Origin: an uncultured Alphaproteobacteria bacterium
GTDB taxonomy: Bacteria > Pseudomonadota > Alphaproteobacteria > HIMB59
DNA: 64,000 nucleotides
Assembly (NCBI GenBank): GCA_902621205.1
Contig: CACNLH010000001.1
Span: forward strand, 1 to 64,000
Reading direction: 5' to 3'
In this document: positions 17,841 to 25,961 of the stretch, piece after piece
Layout of the letters: each line of letters starts with the position of its first letter
Numbering within the stretch: position 1 is the first letter of the stretch
Notes under the pieces: generated by a model
The model's database searches: none
Seen by the model: the letters and a program-made list of their open reading frames with translations, nothing else
Told to the model about the DNA's origin: nothing
Made by a program: the position numbers and the translations under genes

Positions 17841-18005
17841 ATGAATTTAAACACTAAATATGTCATAGCAATCTGCTTAAGCATCATCATTGGGTCGTGG
17901 ATTATTGGCTTGAGTAACAATTGTGAAGGGGTTATGAGCCTAAGTATAGGTGCTTGGGAGAAAAGCAATATTTGCCAATTATTTTTTCCTTTAGGAGTGT
18001 TTTAG
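17841..18005 (+). CDS. Small membrane protein, 54 residues
   Basis: A short frame from the ATG at 17841 to TAG at 18003-18005. Residues 7-24 are hydrophobic (YVIAICLSIIIGSWIIGL) and the tail contains two cysteines (NCEG, NICQL). The next gene starts one base after its stop, and that gene's AGGAG Shine-Dalgarno lies within this frame, which supports translational coupling and hence that the frame is real. Family unknown. A weak AGAAG precedes the start. Confidence 0.45.
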   Translation: MNLNTKYVIAICLSIIIGSWIIGLSNNCEGVMSLSIGAWEKSNICQLFFPLGVF

Positions 18006-18006
18006 A

Positions 18007-18486
18007 ATGAAACTCTTAATATTATTTTTAATATTAATTCCAAGTTTAAGCTTTGCCTCAATTCCTGATTATTGTAAAGAGGAAACAGACGGAGAGGAAG
18101 CTTATAAATTCTCATCAGAAATTATCGAGGTCTTTAAGAGTAACGATTTGTCGAGATTGAGTGAAATGACTTTTACACTTTATGGTAACGGTAACATTAA
18201 CTATTTTGATTTATCCAATAAAAATATTACAGATGTATTTAATGTTGAAATGGTTGACGACTTAGTTTCAAGAGCAAAACCTATTTGTGAACGTTTCAGC
18301 TATGAAGGTTATAATTTTGGTTGGGGCATATGGTTTGAGTTTTTGGGTTTAAATGATGAAAATTGTGAAATGAAGATGACCCCAAAGATAGTTGCTTTAA
18401 ATGAGGGTGTGAAGGAGGAATTTCAAATATCACCTGAAAACATAATAATCGATAAAGAAAATAATAACTCCTCTAATTGTGAATAA
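18007..18486 (+). CDS. Secreted hypothetical protein
   Basis: 159 residues with a clear signal peptide (MKLLILFLILIPSLSFA). The mature part is acidic and has four cysteines spaced through the protein (PDYCKE, PICERF, ENCEMK, SNCE), consistent with two disulfides in the periplasm. Family unknown. It is preceded by AGGAG at good distance and overlaps the next gene by 8 nt, so the three plus-strand genes 17841-18703 look like one operon. Confidence 0.6.
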   Translation: MKLLILFLILIPSLSFASIPDYCKEETDGEEAYKFSSEIIEVFKSNDLSRLSEMTFTLYGNGNINYFDLSNKNITDVFNVEMVDDLVSRAKPICERFSYEGYNFGWGIWFEFLGLNDENCEMKMTPKIVALNEGVKEEFQISPENIIIDKENNNSSNCE

Positions 18487-18703
18487 AGATTACTTATATC
18501 TGTTAATTTTTCTTATACCTTGGTTGTTTATTTGCTATTTAGGTTTTACTGGAACAATCGAAGGATGGTATGCCTGGCTATTTATATTTGGCCCACCAAT
18601 TTTTGTTATTGGTATGAAGATTGCAAGTATTGCAACAAAAGATGAATTCAAACAAGCGAATGAAGAATTAAAGCAGACTCAAAAAGAAGAAAGGGATATT
18701 TAG
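18479..18703 (+). CDS. Small two-span membrane protein
   Basis: 74 residues from a GTG at 18479 overlapping the upstream gene by 8 nt. Two hydrophobic helices (about 6-24 and 31-50) are followed by a charged coiled-coil-like tail (FKQANEELKQTQKEERD). Family unknown. It resembles the size and layout of small phage or island membrane proteins such as holin-like or superinfection-exclusion proteins, but no motif supports either. Confidence 0.5.
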   Translation: MNKDYLYLLIFLIPWLFICYLGFTGTIEGWYAWLFIFGPPIFVIGMKIASIATKDEFKQANEELKQTQKEERDI

Positions 18704-18722
18704 TAAAACGTTTAAAAGAATT

Positions 18723-19160
18723 TTACTCAATTTCTTCAAGGGTATAAATTGCACCCTCAAATAGATAGTACGCTATATTTCCTCGGTCTTGTCTAACAAA
18801 TGGATAGAGAACCCTTCTATCACTATCATTTTCACCATTACATGTAATCCGATAAACAACGATATCTGAGTTATTAAATTCAATATTGTGTTTTTTAAAT
18901 AAGATAAATTCCTTATTTTCTAAAAACTCTTCGCGTGTATAAGAGGTATTTGTAAATGATTGTCCTGCAAAATCACACGAGTAAAAGACTCCCTCAGCAT
19001 AACCTTTGTGATACATTTGTTCTTTTCCTATTATTTCATTAGGATTTGCAAACCAAGTTTCACCTACGTAATCGGTTACTTCAAAAACTACAGCGAAGGT
19101 AAAATTTGGAAGCAAATAAAAAATAGAAAAGAAAATTAAAAAAAATTTATTTTTAACCAC
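18723..19160 (-). CDS. Secreted hypothetical protein
   Basis: 145 residues with a signal peptide (about 1-23, ending TFA) and a mature domain with two cysteines (YSCDF, ITCNG) and many aromatics, including VGETWFANPNEIIG and RRVLYPFVRQDRGNIAYY. It may be a small beta-rich periplasmic protein. Family unknown. It lies between the plus-strand operon and the integrase gene and starts 36 nt from the integrase stop; both are on the minus strand. Confidence 0.55.
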   Translation of the reverse strand: MVKNKFFLIFFSIFYLLPNFTFAVVFEVTDYVGETWFANPNEIIGKEQMYHKGYAEGVFYSCDFAGQSFTNTSYTREEFLENKEFILFKKHNIEFNNSDIVVYRITCNGENDSDRRVLYPFVRQDRGNIAYYLFEGAIYTLEEIE

Positions 19161-19195
19161 TTACTCATTTTATCTATCGGGTTTATTAAAACTAG

Positions 19196-20140
19196 TTAAA
19201 TTTTAAAAATTATATCATCAGCCTTTAAATGTGTGTATCTAAAGAGCATCCTTATATCTTTATGCCCAGATATTAAAGCAACCTCAGGCATGCTTAACCC
19301 TTTTTCAAAAAATCTAGAGATAGCCTCATGCCTTAAGTCATGAAAGTGAAGGTCTTTTATATTTCCATTTTTTTTTAATTTCTCCCAAGCAAGCCTCAGT
19401 GCATTTGCGGTATAGGCATAGGGGAGACAAGAGTTCTCTAAAATATTTAAAGCTCTTTTAGTAAGAGGAATTGTTCTTGAGTAACCATTCTTTGTTTGAG
19501 GTATCAAGAGTGTTTGCCCGACAATGTGTTCAGTTTTTATATTTAGTATCTCACCTCGCCTCATCCCAGTTTCGATTGCTAATTCAATTATATTTCTCAG
19601 TTTTAACTGTGGATAATTCCCTTTAACTAGATAATTGTATTCACTAACAGAGAGCCTTCTCTCTCTTCGATTAGTCACGATTGGCTTTGCAATCATTTTG
19701 CATGGATTATTGATAGCAAAACCCCACTCTTTGATAGCAACAGAGAAGAGGTGTCTAATTAAATTTAGTTCTCTAATAAAGGTGGAATACCTTACTGACT
19801 TTAATCTCTCTTCCCTGTACTCAGAAAGATGTTGTGTGCTTATAAAATTAATGGGTGTTTTTGATATTTTACTCCTGAGAAGGTTGTTGAAGCAGTATCG
19901 CTCAAAATTATAACCCCTTTTGTTGATTGAAACTGTTTTTATATATCTTTCAATTAAATCTGAGAGTATTGGAAATTTATCTCTTTTGAATTTTATAGAG
20001 TATTGCTGTATTTCAATCTCTTTCTCTCTAGCCCACTGAAGTGCATCTTGTTTTTGGTTAAAAGTCTGGCTAATTGAGCCTAGGTGAGTTCTTCTAACTT
20101 GAACCTGCCATTTGTTGTTTCTTCTTCTGAATGTTGCCAT
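19196..20140 (-). CDS. int: Tyrosine-family site-specific integrase
   Basis: 314 residues. The N-terminal arm-binding domain (FRRRNNKWQVQVRRTHLG) is followed by a SAM-like core-binding domain and the catalytic domain with R194 (TGMRRGE), H267/R270 (HDLRHE), H293 (SGHKD) and the nucleophile Y302 (FRYTHL). It would cut and rejoin DNA at the tRNA-Gly attachment sites. It starts 62 nt from the right tRNA copy, and two TTGTGACA arm-type sites lie between. All catalytic residues are present, so the enzyme is probably active. Confidence 0.93.
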   Translation of the reverse strand: MATFRRRNNKWQVQVRRTHLGSISQTFNQKQDALQWAREKEIEIQQYSIKFKRDKFPILSDLIERYIKTVSINKRGYNFERYCFNNLLRSKISKTPINFISTQHLSEYREERLKSVRYSTFIRELNLIRHLFSVAIKEWGFAINNPCKMIAKPIVTNRRERRLSVSEYNYLVKGNYPQLKLRNIIELAIETGMRRGEILNIKTEHIVGQTLLIPQTKNGYSRTIPLTKRALNILENSCLPYAYTANALRLAWEKLKKNGNIKDLHFHDLRHEAISRFFEKGLSMPEVALISGHKDIRMLFRYTHLKADDIIFKI

Positions 20141-20151
20141 TTCATCTCTCC

Positions 20152-20170
20152 TTGTGACACAGTTGTGACA
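20152..20170 (+). promoter_or_regulatory. Paired TTGTGACA motifs, right arm sites
   Basis: TTGTGACA at 20152-20159 and 20163-20170, period 11, in the same orientation as the pair at 14257-14275. They lie between the integrase start and the right tRNA copy, so bound integrase could also repress its own gene. Confidence 0.5.
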
Positions 20171-20201
20171 GAGAGTGTTGAATGTGTTAAAAGTGGCTTA
20201 C

Positions 20202-20277
20202 TGCGGGCGTAGCTCAGGGGTAGAGCGCAACCTTGCCAAGGTTGAAGTCGAGGGTTCGAATCCCTTCGCCCGCTCCA
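20202..20277 (+). repeat. Right attachment repeat (attR), 76 bp
   Basis: Identical to 14113-14188. Its upstream flank is element DNA and its downstream flank (from 20278) leads into the chromosomal polysaccharide lyase gene. Confidence 0.8.
20203..20277 (+). tRNA. tRNA-Gly (GCC), right copy
   Basis: 75 nt including CCA, identical to the left copy, with all stems intact and anticodon GCC. Its 5' flank comes from the element and has only a weak promoter-like pair (TTGTGA and TGTTAA), so expression may differ from that of the left copy. Confidence 0.95.
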
Positions 20278-20292
20278 TAACATATAATTATT

Positions 20293-21195
20293 TTAATCTA
20301 CAAATTTTAAATTAGGGTTAACGTTGACATCAACATCCTCAATAGAATTACCTCTTCTCACTTCATCATAATATACAATTTGTGTAGGTGTTTTACCTTT
20401 GAATGTTGTGTAGTTACTTATGAATGACTGATATATACCGTGTTTGAAGTAAATTGACTCTGGCTCAAAAAAAATTGGTGACTTTAAAATTTTAACAATG
20501 TTAATCCCATCAATCCAAGCATCTATTCTTTTATTTTCAAAATCTAAGCACAAAGAAATATCTGTCCACACATCTTTCATGCTTTTTAAAGTTTTTAATT
20601 TATAATATTTTGATTCATCTTTAACATTTTCTTTAGAACCACTTAGTTGATGCCAATTTAAATACAAATTTCCTTTTCTTGCATCAATTTGTATCAGTGG
20701 CGGAAAGGAGGACAAACTATTTGCTTTCCCAGACGGACCGCCCTTTTGATGTATCTGACCTAAAGTTGTACTTACTTTTCTAATATCAGTAAAATCATTA
20801 GATAGTTTAATACTGTAACCATAACATTGTTTGCCAGATATTGGTTGATTTGGCTCAGATGAAAGTTCAATCCTTTGTCTATCATTTTCACAATCACTCC
20901 AATTTTCATCTCCAAAACAATCACCACTTCTAAGTTCAAATTTTTGATAATAATCCCCAGATCTTGCTTGTGAACTATCTTTTATGTAATTGAAGTTATG
21001 TTTATTCTGGCTCATAAAATTTTTATGAAACTTAAAACCACTGTCAAATGTTTCAATAAATAATTTATCATTTTCATCAATTGAAAAATTATTAGCTAAA
21101 GAGATTGATTTTAATATCAAGAAAAAAAATAGTATTTTTGAAATAAAGTTAAATCGCAATCTAATTAATTTAATAAATCTACTTTTACAAACCAT
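20293..21195 (-). CDS. Polysaccharide lyase (heparin-lyase-like)
   Basis: 300 residues with an N-terminal hydrophobic segment (about 18-34) that acts as signal peptide or anchor. The beta-jelly-roll marks are RQRIELSSE, YGYSIKLSNDF, TLGQIHQKGG, NLYLNWHQLSG and the end SIYFKHGIYQS, matching the polysaccharide-lyase family of PF14099 type. It would cleave acidic glycans in the periplasm or outside the cell; the substrate is unknown. It starts 15 nt past the right tRNA copy in the convergent sense and is followed upstream by a LysE transporter on the same strand. Confidence 0.72.
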   Translation of the reverse strand: MVCKSRFIKLIRLRFNFISKILFFFLILKSISLANNFSIDENDKLFIETFDSGFKFHKNFMSQNKHNFNYIKDSSQARSGDYYQKFELRSGDCFGDENWSDCENDRQRIELSSEPNQPISGKQCYGYSIKLSNDFTDIRKVSTTLGQIHQKGGPSGKANSLSSFPPLIQIDARKGNLYLNWHQLSGSKENVKDESKYYKLKTLKSMKDVWTDISLCLDFENKRIDAWIDGINIVKILKSPIFFEPESIYFKHGIYQSFISNYTTFKGKTPTQIVYYDEVRRGNSIEDVDVNVNPNLKFVD

Positions 21196-21199
21196 ATAT

Positions 21200-21814
21200 T
21201 TAAATTAACAGCTCTAGTAATAATAAAGCCCCAATAATTATAAAAACAATACCTACAAATTTTTTCAATAAAATGTTTTTATTTTTAAAAAACTCTAAAG
21301 CAATATTGGATGTAACCAATAGTGTTAAGATTACATACCAAACTGTATCAACAATACCGGCTGTAAGAATTAGGGTTAAATTAAAAGCTTTACCATTTTC
21401 TAGTGACATAAATTGTGAATAAATCGCAACAAACCATATAAATATTTTAGGATTTAATAATGAAATACTAACCCCTTGTAAAAATGAGGTAAAACCCCCA
21501 CTTAAATCTTTTTTATCAAAATCTAATTTATTCTTATCAATTATTGACTTTATACCTAAATATATAAGGAAAATTATCGATAAAGATTTGATCACGTTAA
21601 AAACAAATAAGTTTGTTTTAATTATTAAAGCTACTCCAAGAACTGCAAAAAGTGCGTACATACCAATTCCAATTCCATGGCCTAAGGATGTTAAAATACC
21701 ATGAGACCTACCTTTAAAAATTGCATTATTAATCACTACTACCATACTTGGTCCTGGTGACATTGCGCCAAGAAGGCAAACCGCAAATATTTTAAAAAAA
21801 ACTAATAAAGACAT
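21200..21814 (-). CDS. LysE/RhtB family amino-acid exporter
   Basis: 204 residues with five to six hydrophobic spans. The start AVCLLGAMSPGPSMVVVINNA is the LysE-family hallmark (SPGP), and FIWFVAIYSQF plus the central LSGGFTSFLQGVSISLLNPK match the family. Members export amino acids such as lysine, threonine or homoserine lactones from the inner membrane; the substrate is not predictable. The gene ends 4 nt before the lyase start and is probably in the same transcription unit. Confidence 0.9.
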   Translation of the reverse strand: MSLLVFFKIFAVCLLGAMSPGPSMVVVINNAIFKGRSHGILTSLGHGIGIGMYALFAVLGVALIIKTNLFVFNVIKSLSIIFLIYLGIKSIIDKNKLDFDKKDLSGGFTSFLQGVSISLLNPKIFIWFVAIYSQFMSLENGKAFNLTLILTAGIVDTVWYVILTLLVTSNIALEFFKNKNILLKKFVGIVFIIIGALLLLELLI

Positions 21815-21819
21815 TAAGA

Positions 21820-22374
21820 CTAATTAAAATCTTCTTTGACTTCTATTTTATCTAGTTTAGATGCATTAATAATTTTTTTTAGATTAGTTGACACATTCGT
21901 ATAAATAATTCTTTTACAGTACTTCCAAATTGGCAAGTCTTTCTTACTATTACCAAGATAATCAAATTCAAGAATATTTAAATTGTTGTTAATAAATTTG
22001 ACTTTATTGTTACCTACCATATTAAAATCATTTCTTGTTCCAAAACACTCAAAAAATATTTTTAGGTGTTGATCGATTTGGTCGACTAAAAGTTGGTGAC
22101 TTCCAGATATTAGATAAACTACTCTGTGCCTATTTTTTACCTCTCTAATATAGTTTAAAGCACTTTTATTAAAAGTAAGTTTGCTAAAGGGTATATTATA
22201 ATTTTTTGATATTTTCTCTTTTAAATAAGGTTTTCCTCTAATTAGAAATACAAACAAATAAAAAGTTAACTTTAAAGGGCTTTGTTTTAATAAATTAATA
22301 AATGCAAGATTCGATAGATCTTCCTTAATTAGGGTACCATCAAGATCAACAAATAATATTCTATTTTCATCCAT
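21820..22374 (-). CDS. HAD superfamily phosphatase (HAD-IB type)
   Basis: 184 residues. Motif I is VDLDGT (nucleophile Asp near residue 9), motif II is LISGS, and motif IV is DYLGNSKKDLPIW. A cap of helices lies between I and II. In many bacteria this kind of HAD is fused to a UbiA prenyltransferase; here it stands alone and no membrane domain follows. It would hydrolyse a phosphomonoester in the cytoplasm; substrate unknown. Its start overlaps the preceding small gene by 8 nt. Confidence 0.8.
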   Translation of the reverse strand: MDENRILFVDLDGTLIKEDLSNLAFINLLKQSPLKLTFYLFVFLIRGKPYLKEKISKNYNIPFSKLTFNKSALNYIREVKNRHRVVYLISGSHQLLVDQIDQHLKIFFECFGTRNDFNMVGNNKVKFINNNLNILEFDYLGNSKKDLPIWKYCKRIIYTNVSTNLKKIINASKLDKIEVKEDFN

Positions 22375-22675
22375 TTTTCTTAAAAAAAGACACTTTAATT
22401 GTTATTAATTCTTTATCTACATTTTCTTTAATTAAACCTATACAATCTGCTTTAATACTTATTCCTTTTTGGAATATCTTCTCATATAGAAGATGTTTAA
22501 CATTTTGTATTTCTTTATCTCTAAATCTCCTCCTACCTCTTTTTTCTTCTGGGAACTCTTTGAAAAATTTATTTAAAAGTTCCATAGAATATTTACTTTT
22601 AAATTCGATATTTTGATATCTTTTCATCAAAACATAATGTTTTTTTGGTGGTTTATTTTTGAAAACTTCGATCAA
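22367..22675 (-). CDS. Small basic hypothetical protein
   Basis: 102 residues from a TTG at 22675 in a TTGA overlap with the purH stop. It is very basic, with RGRRRFRDKEIQNVKHLLYEKI in the centre and a short beta end (ELITIKVSFFKK). I do not recognise a family. Nucleic-acid binding is possible from the charge. It is co-translated with purH upstream and the HAD gene downstream. Confidence 0.55.
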   Translation of the reverse strand: MIEVFKNKPPKKHYVLMKRYQNIEFKSKYSMELLNKFFKEFPEEKRGRRRFRDKEIQNVKHLLYEKIFQKGISIKADCIGLIKENVDKELITIKVSFFKKNG

Positions 22676-24141
22676 TGTTTAAAGTGACGATCACTTAATT
22701 TAAAGAAATTTAATTTATTTTCTCTCACAAATTTCTCAATAAGATTGTCATTTATTGATCCCATCGGCGCATAAACATCAATTTTTACTTTCTGTTTCAT
22801 TATTAATTTCAAAGAGTCTATAAAAGGAAAAAAAGCATCTGAAAATAAAAATAATTTAGTATTTTTCTTTTTTTTATCTTTGAGACTAAATTTGTACAAG
22901 CAATTTTTGAGAGAGTCTATTCTTGAAGTTTGACCGCCAGACTGAGATACCAAACTAGTTTGATCAAAAAGAGCAATAGCATTTGATTTTATGACTTTTA
23001 AAACATTAGTAAAAAAATTCAGTTTTTCAGCATCTAATTTATTTAAGCCATATATTTTTTTAATTGAAGATTTTTTATTATTTACACTCTGAATAAGTGT
23101 ACCAGCAAAAATAGACCTCTTTTCTAATTGTAAATTAAATTTTTTAACTTTTAAGACTCTTAAATTTACTTTTTCTTTTAAAATTTTTAAAGCCTCAACA
23201 TCAAAATCAGGTGCCGCTACTACTTCGTAAAAATTTTTTAGTAAATTTTTTGCTGTGATATCAGTAACTTTCTTATTGAATACTATGATCCCACCAAAAG
23301 CACTAACAGGATCGCCAGCCAGTGCATTCGTGTAGCTTTTTATTTGACTAGTTTCTATAGCAGCACCGCAAGGAATATTATGTTTTATTATAATACAAAT
23401 ATTTTTATTTGAGTTTGTTGAATAAGCTATTGAAAGCGCTGCATCTAAATCTAATAAATTATTGTAACTGAGCCTTTTCTTTCCGCTTAATTGTTTGAAT
23501 TTATTCTTTTGAATTAAAGCAGTTGCAGTTTGTTGAGGGTTTTCACCATATCTAAGTGAATACTCCTCATCTTCGACCCCCTGAAACCATTTTGATATCG
23601 CAATGTCATATTTTGTAATATGTTCCATGGCTTTAATTGCATATTTTTTTTTGGACAAACTTGTTTTAGGAATATTTTTAATAAATTTTGTATAATCCAT
23701 TGGATCAACAATTACAGTAGTTTTTAAATAGTTTTTAGCTGAGGCCCTTATGAGACTATGACCGCCAATGTCGATCATTTCAATTATTTCATTAGCTTTT
23801 TTAGTATTTTTAATTGTTTTTTCAAATGGATAGAGGTTAACAATGACTAAATCAAAATTAATGATTTTTTCATCTTTTAATTCTCTTTGATGATCCTTAG
23901 TTGTAGATGCAAGAATTCCCCCAAAGATTTTAGGATGAAGTGTCTTCACTCTACCATCTAATATTTCTTTTTGTCTAGTATATTTAGATATTTCAAAATG
24001 TTGCACGTTAATTTTTTTTAAATATTTAGAAGAACCACCAGTTGAATATATAGTATATTTTTTTTTTATTAAAAATTTTGCAATTAGGTCGAGGTTTGCT
24101 TTATCATAAACAGATATTAAAGCATTTTTATTATTTACCAT
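22672..24141 (-). CDS. purH: Bifunctional AICAR transformylase/IMP cyclohydrolase
   Basis: 489 residues, the last two steps of IMP synthesis. The N-terminal IMP cyclohydrolase has ALISVYDKANL, YSTGGSSKYLK and the DGRVKTLHPKIFGG segment. The C-terminal transformylase has LRYGENPQQTA, the catalytic KHNIPCGAA and SQSGGQTSRIDSL. Slightly shorter than the common 510-530 residues, mainly in loops. The last residues (FKLSDRHFKH) end in the expected RHFxH motif. It overlaps rpe by one base (shared position 24141). Confidence 0.95.
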   Translation of the reverse strand: MVNNKNALISVYDKANLDLIAKFLIKKKYTIYSTGGSSKYLKKINVQHFEISKYTRQKEILDGRVKTLHPKIFGGILASTTKDHQRELKDEKIINFDLVIVNLYPFEKTIKNTKKANEIIEMIDIGGHSLIRASAKNYLKTTVIVDPMDYTKFIKNIPKTSLSKKKYAIKAMEHITKYDIAISKWFQGVEDEEYSLRYGENPQQTATALIQKNKFKQLSGKKRLSYNNLLDLDAALSIAYSTNSNKNICIIIKHNIPCGAAIETSQIKSYTNALAGDPVSAFGGIIVFNKKVTDITAKNLLKNFYEVVAAPDFDVEALKILKEKVNLRVLKVKKFNLQLEKRSIFAGTLIQSVNNKKSSIKKIYGLNKLDAEKLNFFTNVLKVIKSNAIALFDQTSLVSQSGGQTSRIDSLKNCLYKFSLKDKKKKNTKLFLFSDAFFPFIDSLKLIMKQKVKIDVYAPMGSINDNLIEKFVRENKLNFFKLSDRHFKH

Positions 24142-24797
24142 TAGTTAAAAAAATCATTCAATTTATCAGTAGCCTTGGTTAAGTCGCTCTGCTCAAACAA
24201 AAAAGAACCTGCAACAAGTATATTTGCCCCTGCGTCTACGCAAAGTTTTCCAGTTTCATAATTGATACCACCATCAATTTCAATATCTACGTTTAAATTG
24301 TTTTCTTTAATATAATGAGATATGCTCTTAATTTTTTTTATTTGATCATATAGAAATGATTGCCCTGCGAAACCTGGCTCAACGGTCATGATAATTACTT
24401 GGTCAAAAAAATGTAAATATTTTTTTATATCTTCCCAAGGTGTTTTTGGTTTAATGGCTATTCCTACCTTGATTTTACTGAATTTGATTTTATCTATAAT
24501 ATCATTTAAATTTTCATTGATTTCGTAGTGAAATGTTATGATATCTGAGCCTGCCTTAATATAATCATCTAAATATTTATTCACTCTACTAACCATTAAA
24601 TGTACATCAAAAATTTTTTTTGACTTGGTGCGTAAATCTGAAATAAATTTTGGTCCAAATGTTAAATTTGGAACAAAATCACCATCCATAACATCGAAAT
24701 GAATATATTCAGCTTTTGATTTATTAAGATCAGTAATAGTTTTTTCCATATTCGAGAATGCCCCACCTAAAATTGATGGTGATATAATTTTTTTCAT
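24141..24797 (-). CDS. rpe: Ribulose-phosphate 3-epimerase
   Basis: 218 residues, a TIM barrel. Metal and catalytic residues are visible in ISPSILGGAF, HFDVMDGDFVPNLTFGP, DVHLMVS, MTVEPGFAGQSF and EIDGGIN. It interconverts ribulose 5-phosphate and xylulose 5-phosphate in the pentose phosphate pathway. Its start overlaps the rsmB stop by 4 nt, and its stop abuts purH. The rsmB-rpe-purH order is the common alphaproteobacterial arrangement, sometimes with heparinase between. Confidence 0.95.
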   Translation of the reverse strand: MKKIISPSILGGAFSNMEKTITDLNKSKAEYIHFDVMDGDFVPNLTFGPKFISDLRTKSKKIFDVHLMVSRVNKYLDDYIKAGSDIITFHYEINENLNDIIDKIKFSKIKVGIAIKPKTPWEDIKKYLHFFDQVIIMTVEPGFAGQSFLYDQIKKIKSISHYIKENNLNVDIEIDGGINYETGKLCVDAGANILVAGSFLFEQSDLTKATDKLNDFFN

Positions 24798-25894
24798 TTT
24801 ATCTTTTCTAAAATACTTACAAAAAAGACATCAGACCCTCCAAGCTCTTTAAAGCTTAATGGGTTAATAAAGTATCCACTCTGTCTCTTAATCATTTTAT
24901 CTGAATTAATATTGTGTAATTTAATATTTTTATGTTTTTGCATAATTTTATCAATAACTTCGATTGTCTCAAAAGGATGAAATGAACAAACAATATAGAC
25001 TAAAAAACCTTTTTTATTCAGTATTTTTAATGATTTTTCTATCATCTTTATCTGTATTTTTTGGTGTTTTTTAATTTTAGACTGGTCAATTTTTACTATT
25101 ACATCGGGATTTCTTCTAAATGTGCCTAATGCACTGCAAGGAGCGTCCAATAAAATTGAATTATACTTCTGAGTAAATTTTGCTTTTAAAAAATTAACTT
25201 TTTGAATATTCATTTTAATATCTAATCGATTAAGATTGTCTTTAAATTTGTTTATCTGATTTTGAGAATTATCAATAGCAACAACATTAAAACCAAATGA
25301 ATTTAACAATATACTTTTGCCACCTGGTGCAGCACATACATCAATTAAAGTTTTATCCTTAAAAAATTTACGCACAGAGTTAATCACTTCAAAATTACCA
25401 ATATCTTGAACAAAGCACCCTTCTGTAATTTTTTTTTCTAAGATAAAAACTCTCTTTTTATAAATAGCTTTTTGATTATCAATTAAACTAATTTGATAAT
25501 TCTCAGGCTTTGTAAATATAGTGGAATAAATATAACTTCTTATTGATTCACTTGAAAATATTTTATCTAGTATTTTTTTAAAATTAGGGTAAATAAATTT
25601 TCCGTATTTAATTTTATTTTTGTTCAGTAGAATATTTCTTAGAACAGCATTTACTAGTTTTTCTTTTTTTGAATATTTCCCTTCTTCCACAGCATCATTA
25701 ACAATTGCATATTGCGGTTTTTTTGAGAAATAAAATAATGTCAAACATATTTTTAGTAGTGTTAAAATATTTTTTGGAGTTTTGTCATGAACATAATTTG
25801 AAAGAATTTTATTATTATTTTCATAATTTCTGTAATACTCTTGTATTACTAAAAACAAAAAGTTTCTTTTTATGACTGGAAATTGATTTACCAC
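24794..25894 (-). CDS. rsmB: 16S rRNA cytosine-967 methyltransferase RsmB
   Basis: 366 residues from the GTG at 25894. It makes m5C967 in 16S rRNA. An N-terminal NusB-like domain precedes the SAM fold: VCAAPGGKSILLN binds SAM, the catalytic cysteines are in LDAPCSALGTFRRNP and YIVCSFHPFE. The reading frame stays open for about 22 codons upstream of this GTG, up to a stop inside acs, and those codons would supply the missing first NusB helix. An ATT three codons upstream of the GTG is preceded by AGGGA at normal distance. A non-standard or poorly visible start is therefore possible. Confidence 0.88.
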   Translation of the reverse strand: MVNQFPVIKRNFLFLVIQEYYRNYENNNKILSNYVHDKTPKNILTLLKICLTLFYFSKKPQYAIVNDAVEEGKYSKKEKLVNAVLRNILLNKNKIKYGKFIYPNFKKILDKIFSSESIRSYIYSTIFTKPENYQISLIDNQKAIYKKRVFILEKKITEGCFVQDIGNFEVINSVRKFFKDKTLIDVCAAPGGKSILLNSFGFNVVAIDNSQNQINKFKDNLNRLDIKMNIQKVNFLKAKFTQKYNSILLDAPCSALGTFRRNPDVIVKIDQSKIKKHQKIQIKMIEKSLKILNKKGFLVYIVCSFHPFETIEVIDKIMQKHKNIKLHNINSDKMIKRQSGYFINPLSFKELGGSDVFFVSILEKIK

Positions 25895-25961
25895 TTGATC
25901 AATACTACTTCCCTGATCAATTTTTTTAATTGAGATAAATAAGTTTGTGATATCAGTTGGT

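Larger units (their letters stand above)
14113..20277. mobile_element. Integrative element of about 6.1 kb in tRNA-Gly
   Basis: Two identical 76-bp direct repeats, each a complete tRNA-Gly gene, enclose a tyrosine integrase beside the right repeat, an HNH endonuclease, a HIT protein, a DUF1376 protein, a 12-nt tandem repeat array and several small genes without housekeeping function. Paired TTGTGACA motifs with the same 11-nt period occur just inside both ends. The gene set has no capsid, tail, terminase or conjugation genes, so it fits a small genomic island or phage-satellite-like element rather than a prophage or ICE. Genes on both sides are ordinary chromosomal genes. Distance between equivalent repeat positions is 6089 bp. 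Confidence 0.85.

Noticed and set aside
20080-20283. Reverse-strand frame across the right tRNA-Gly reading GRRDSNPRLQPWQG
   Set aside because: This is the well-known spurious protein made by translating the antisense of tRNA-Gly; it also overlaps the integrase start.
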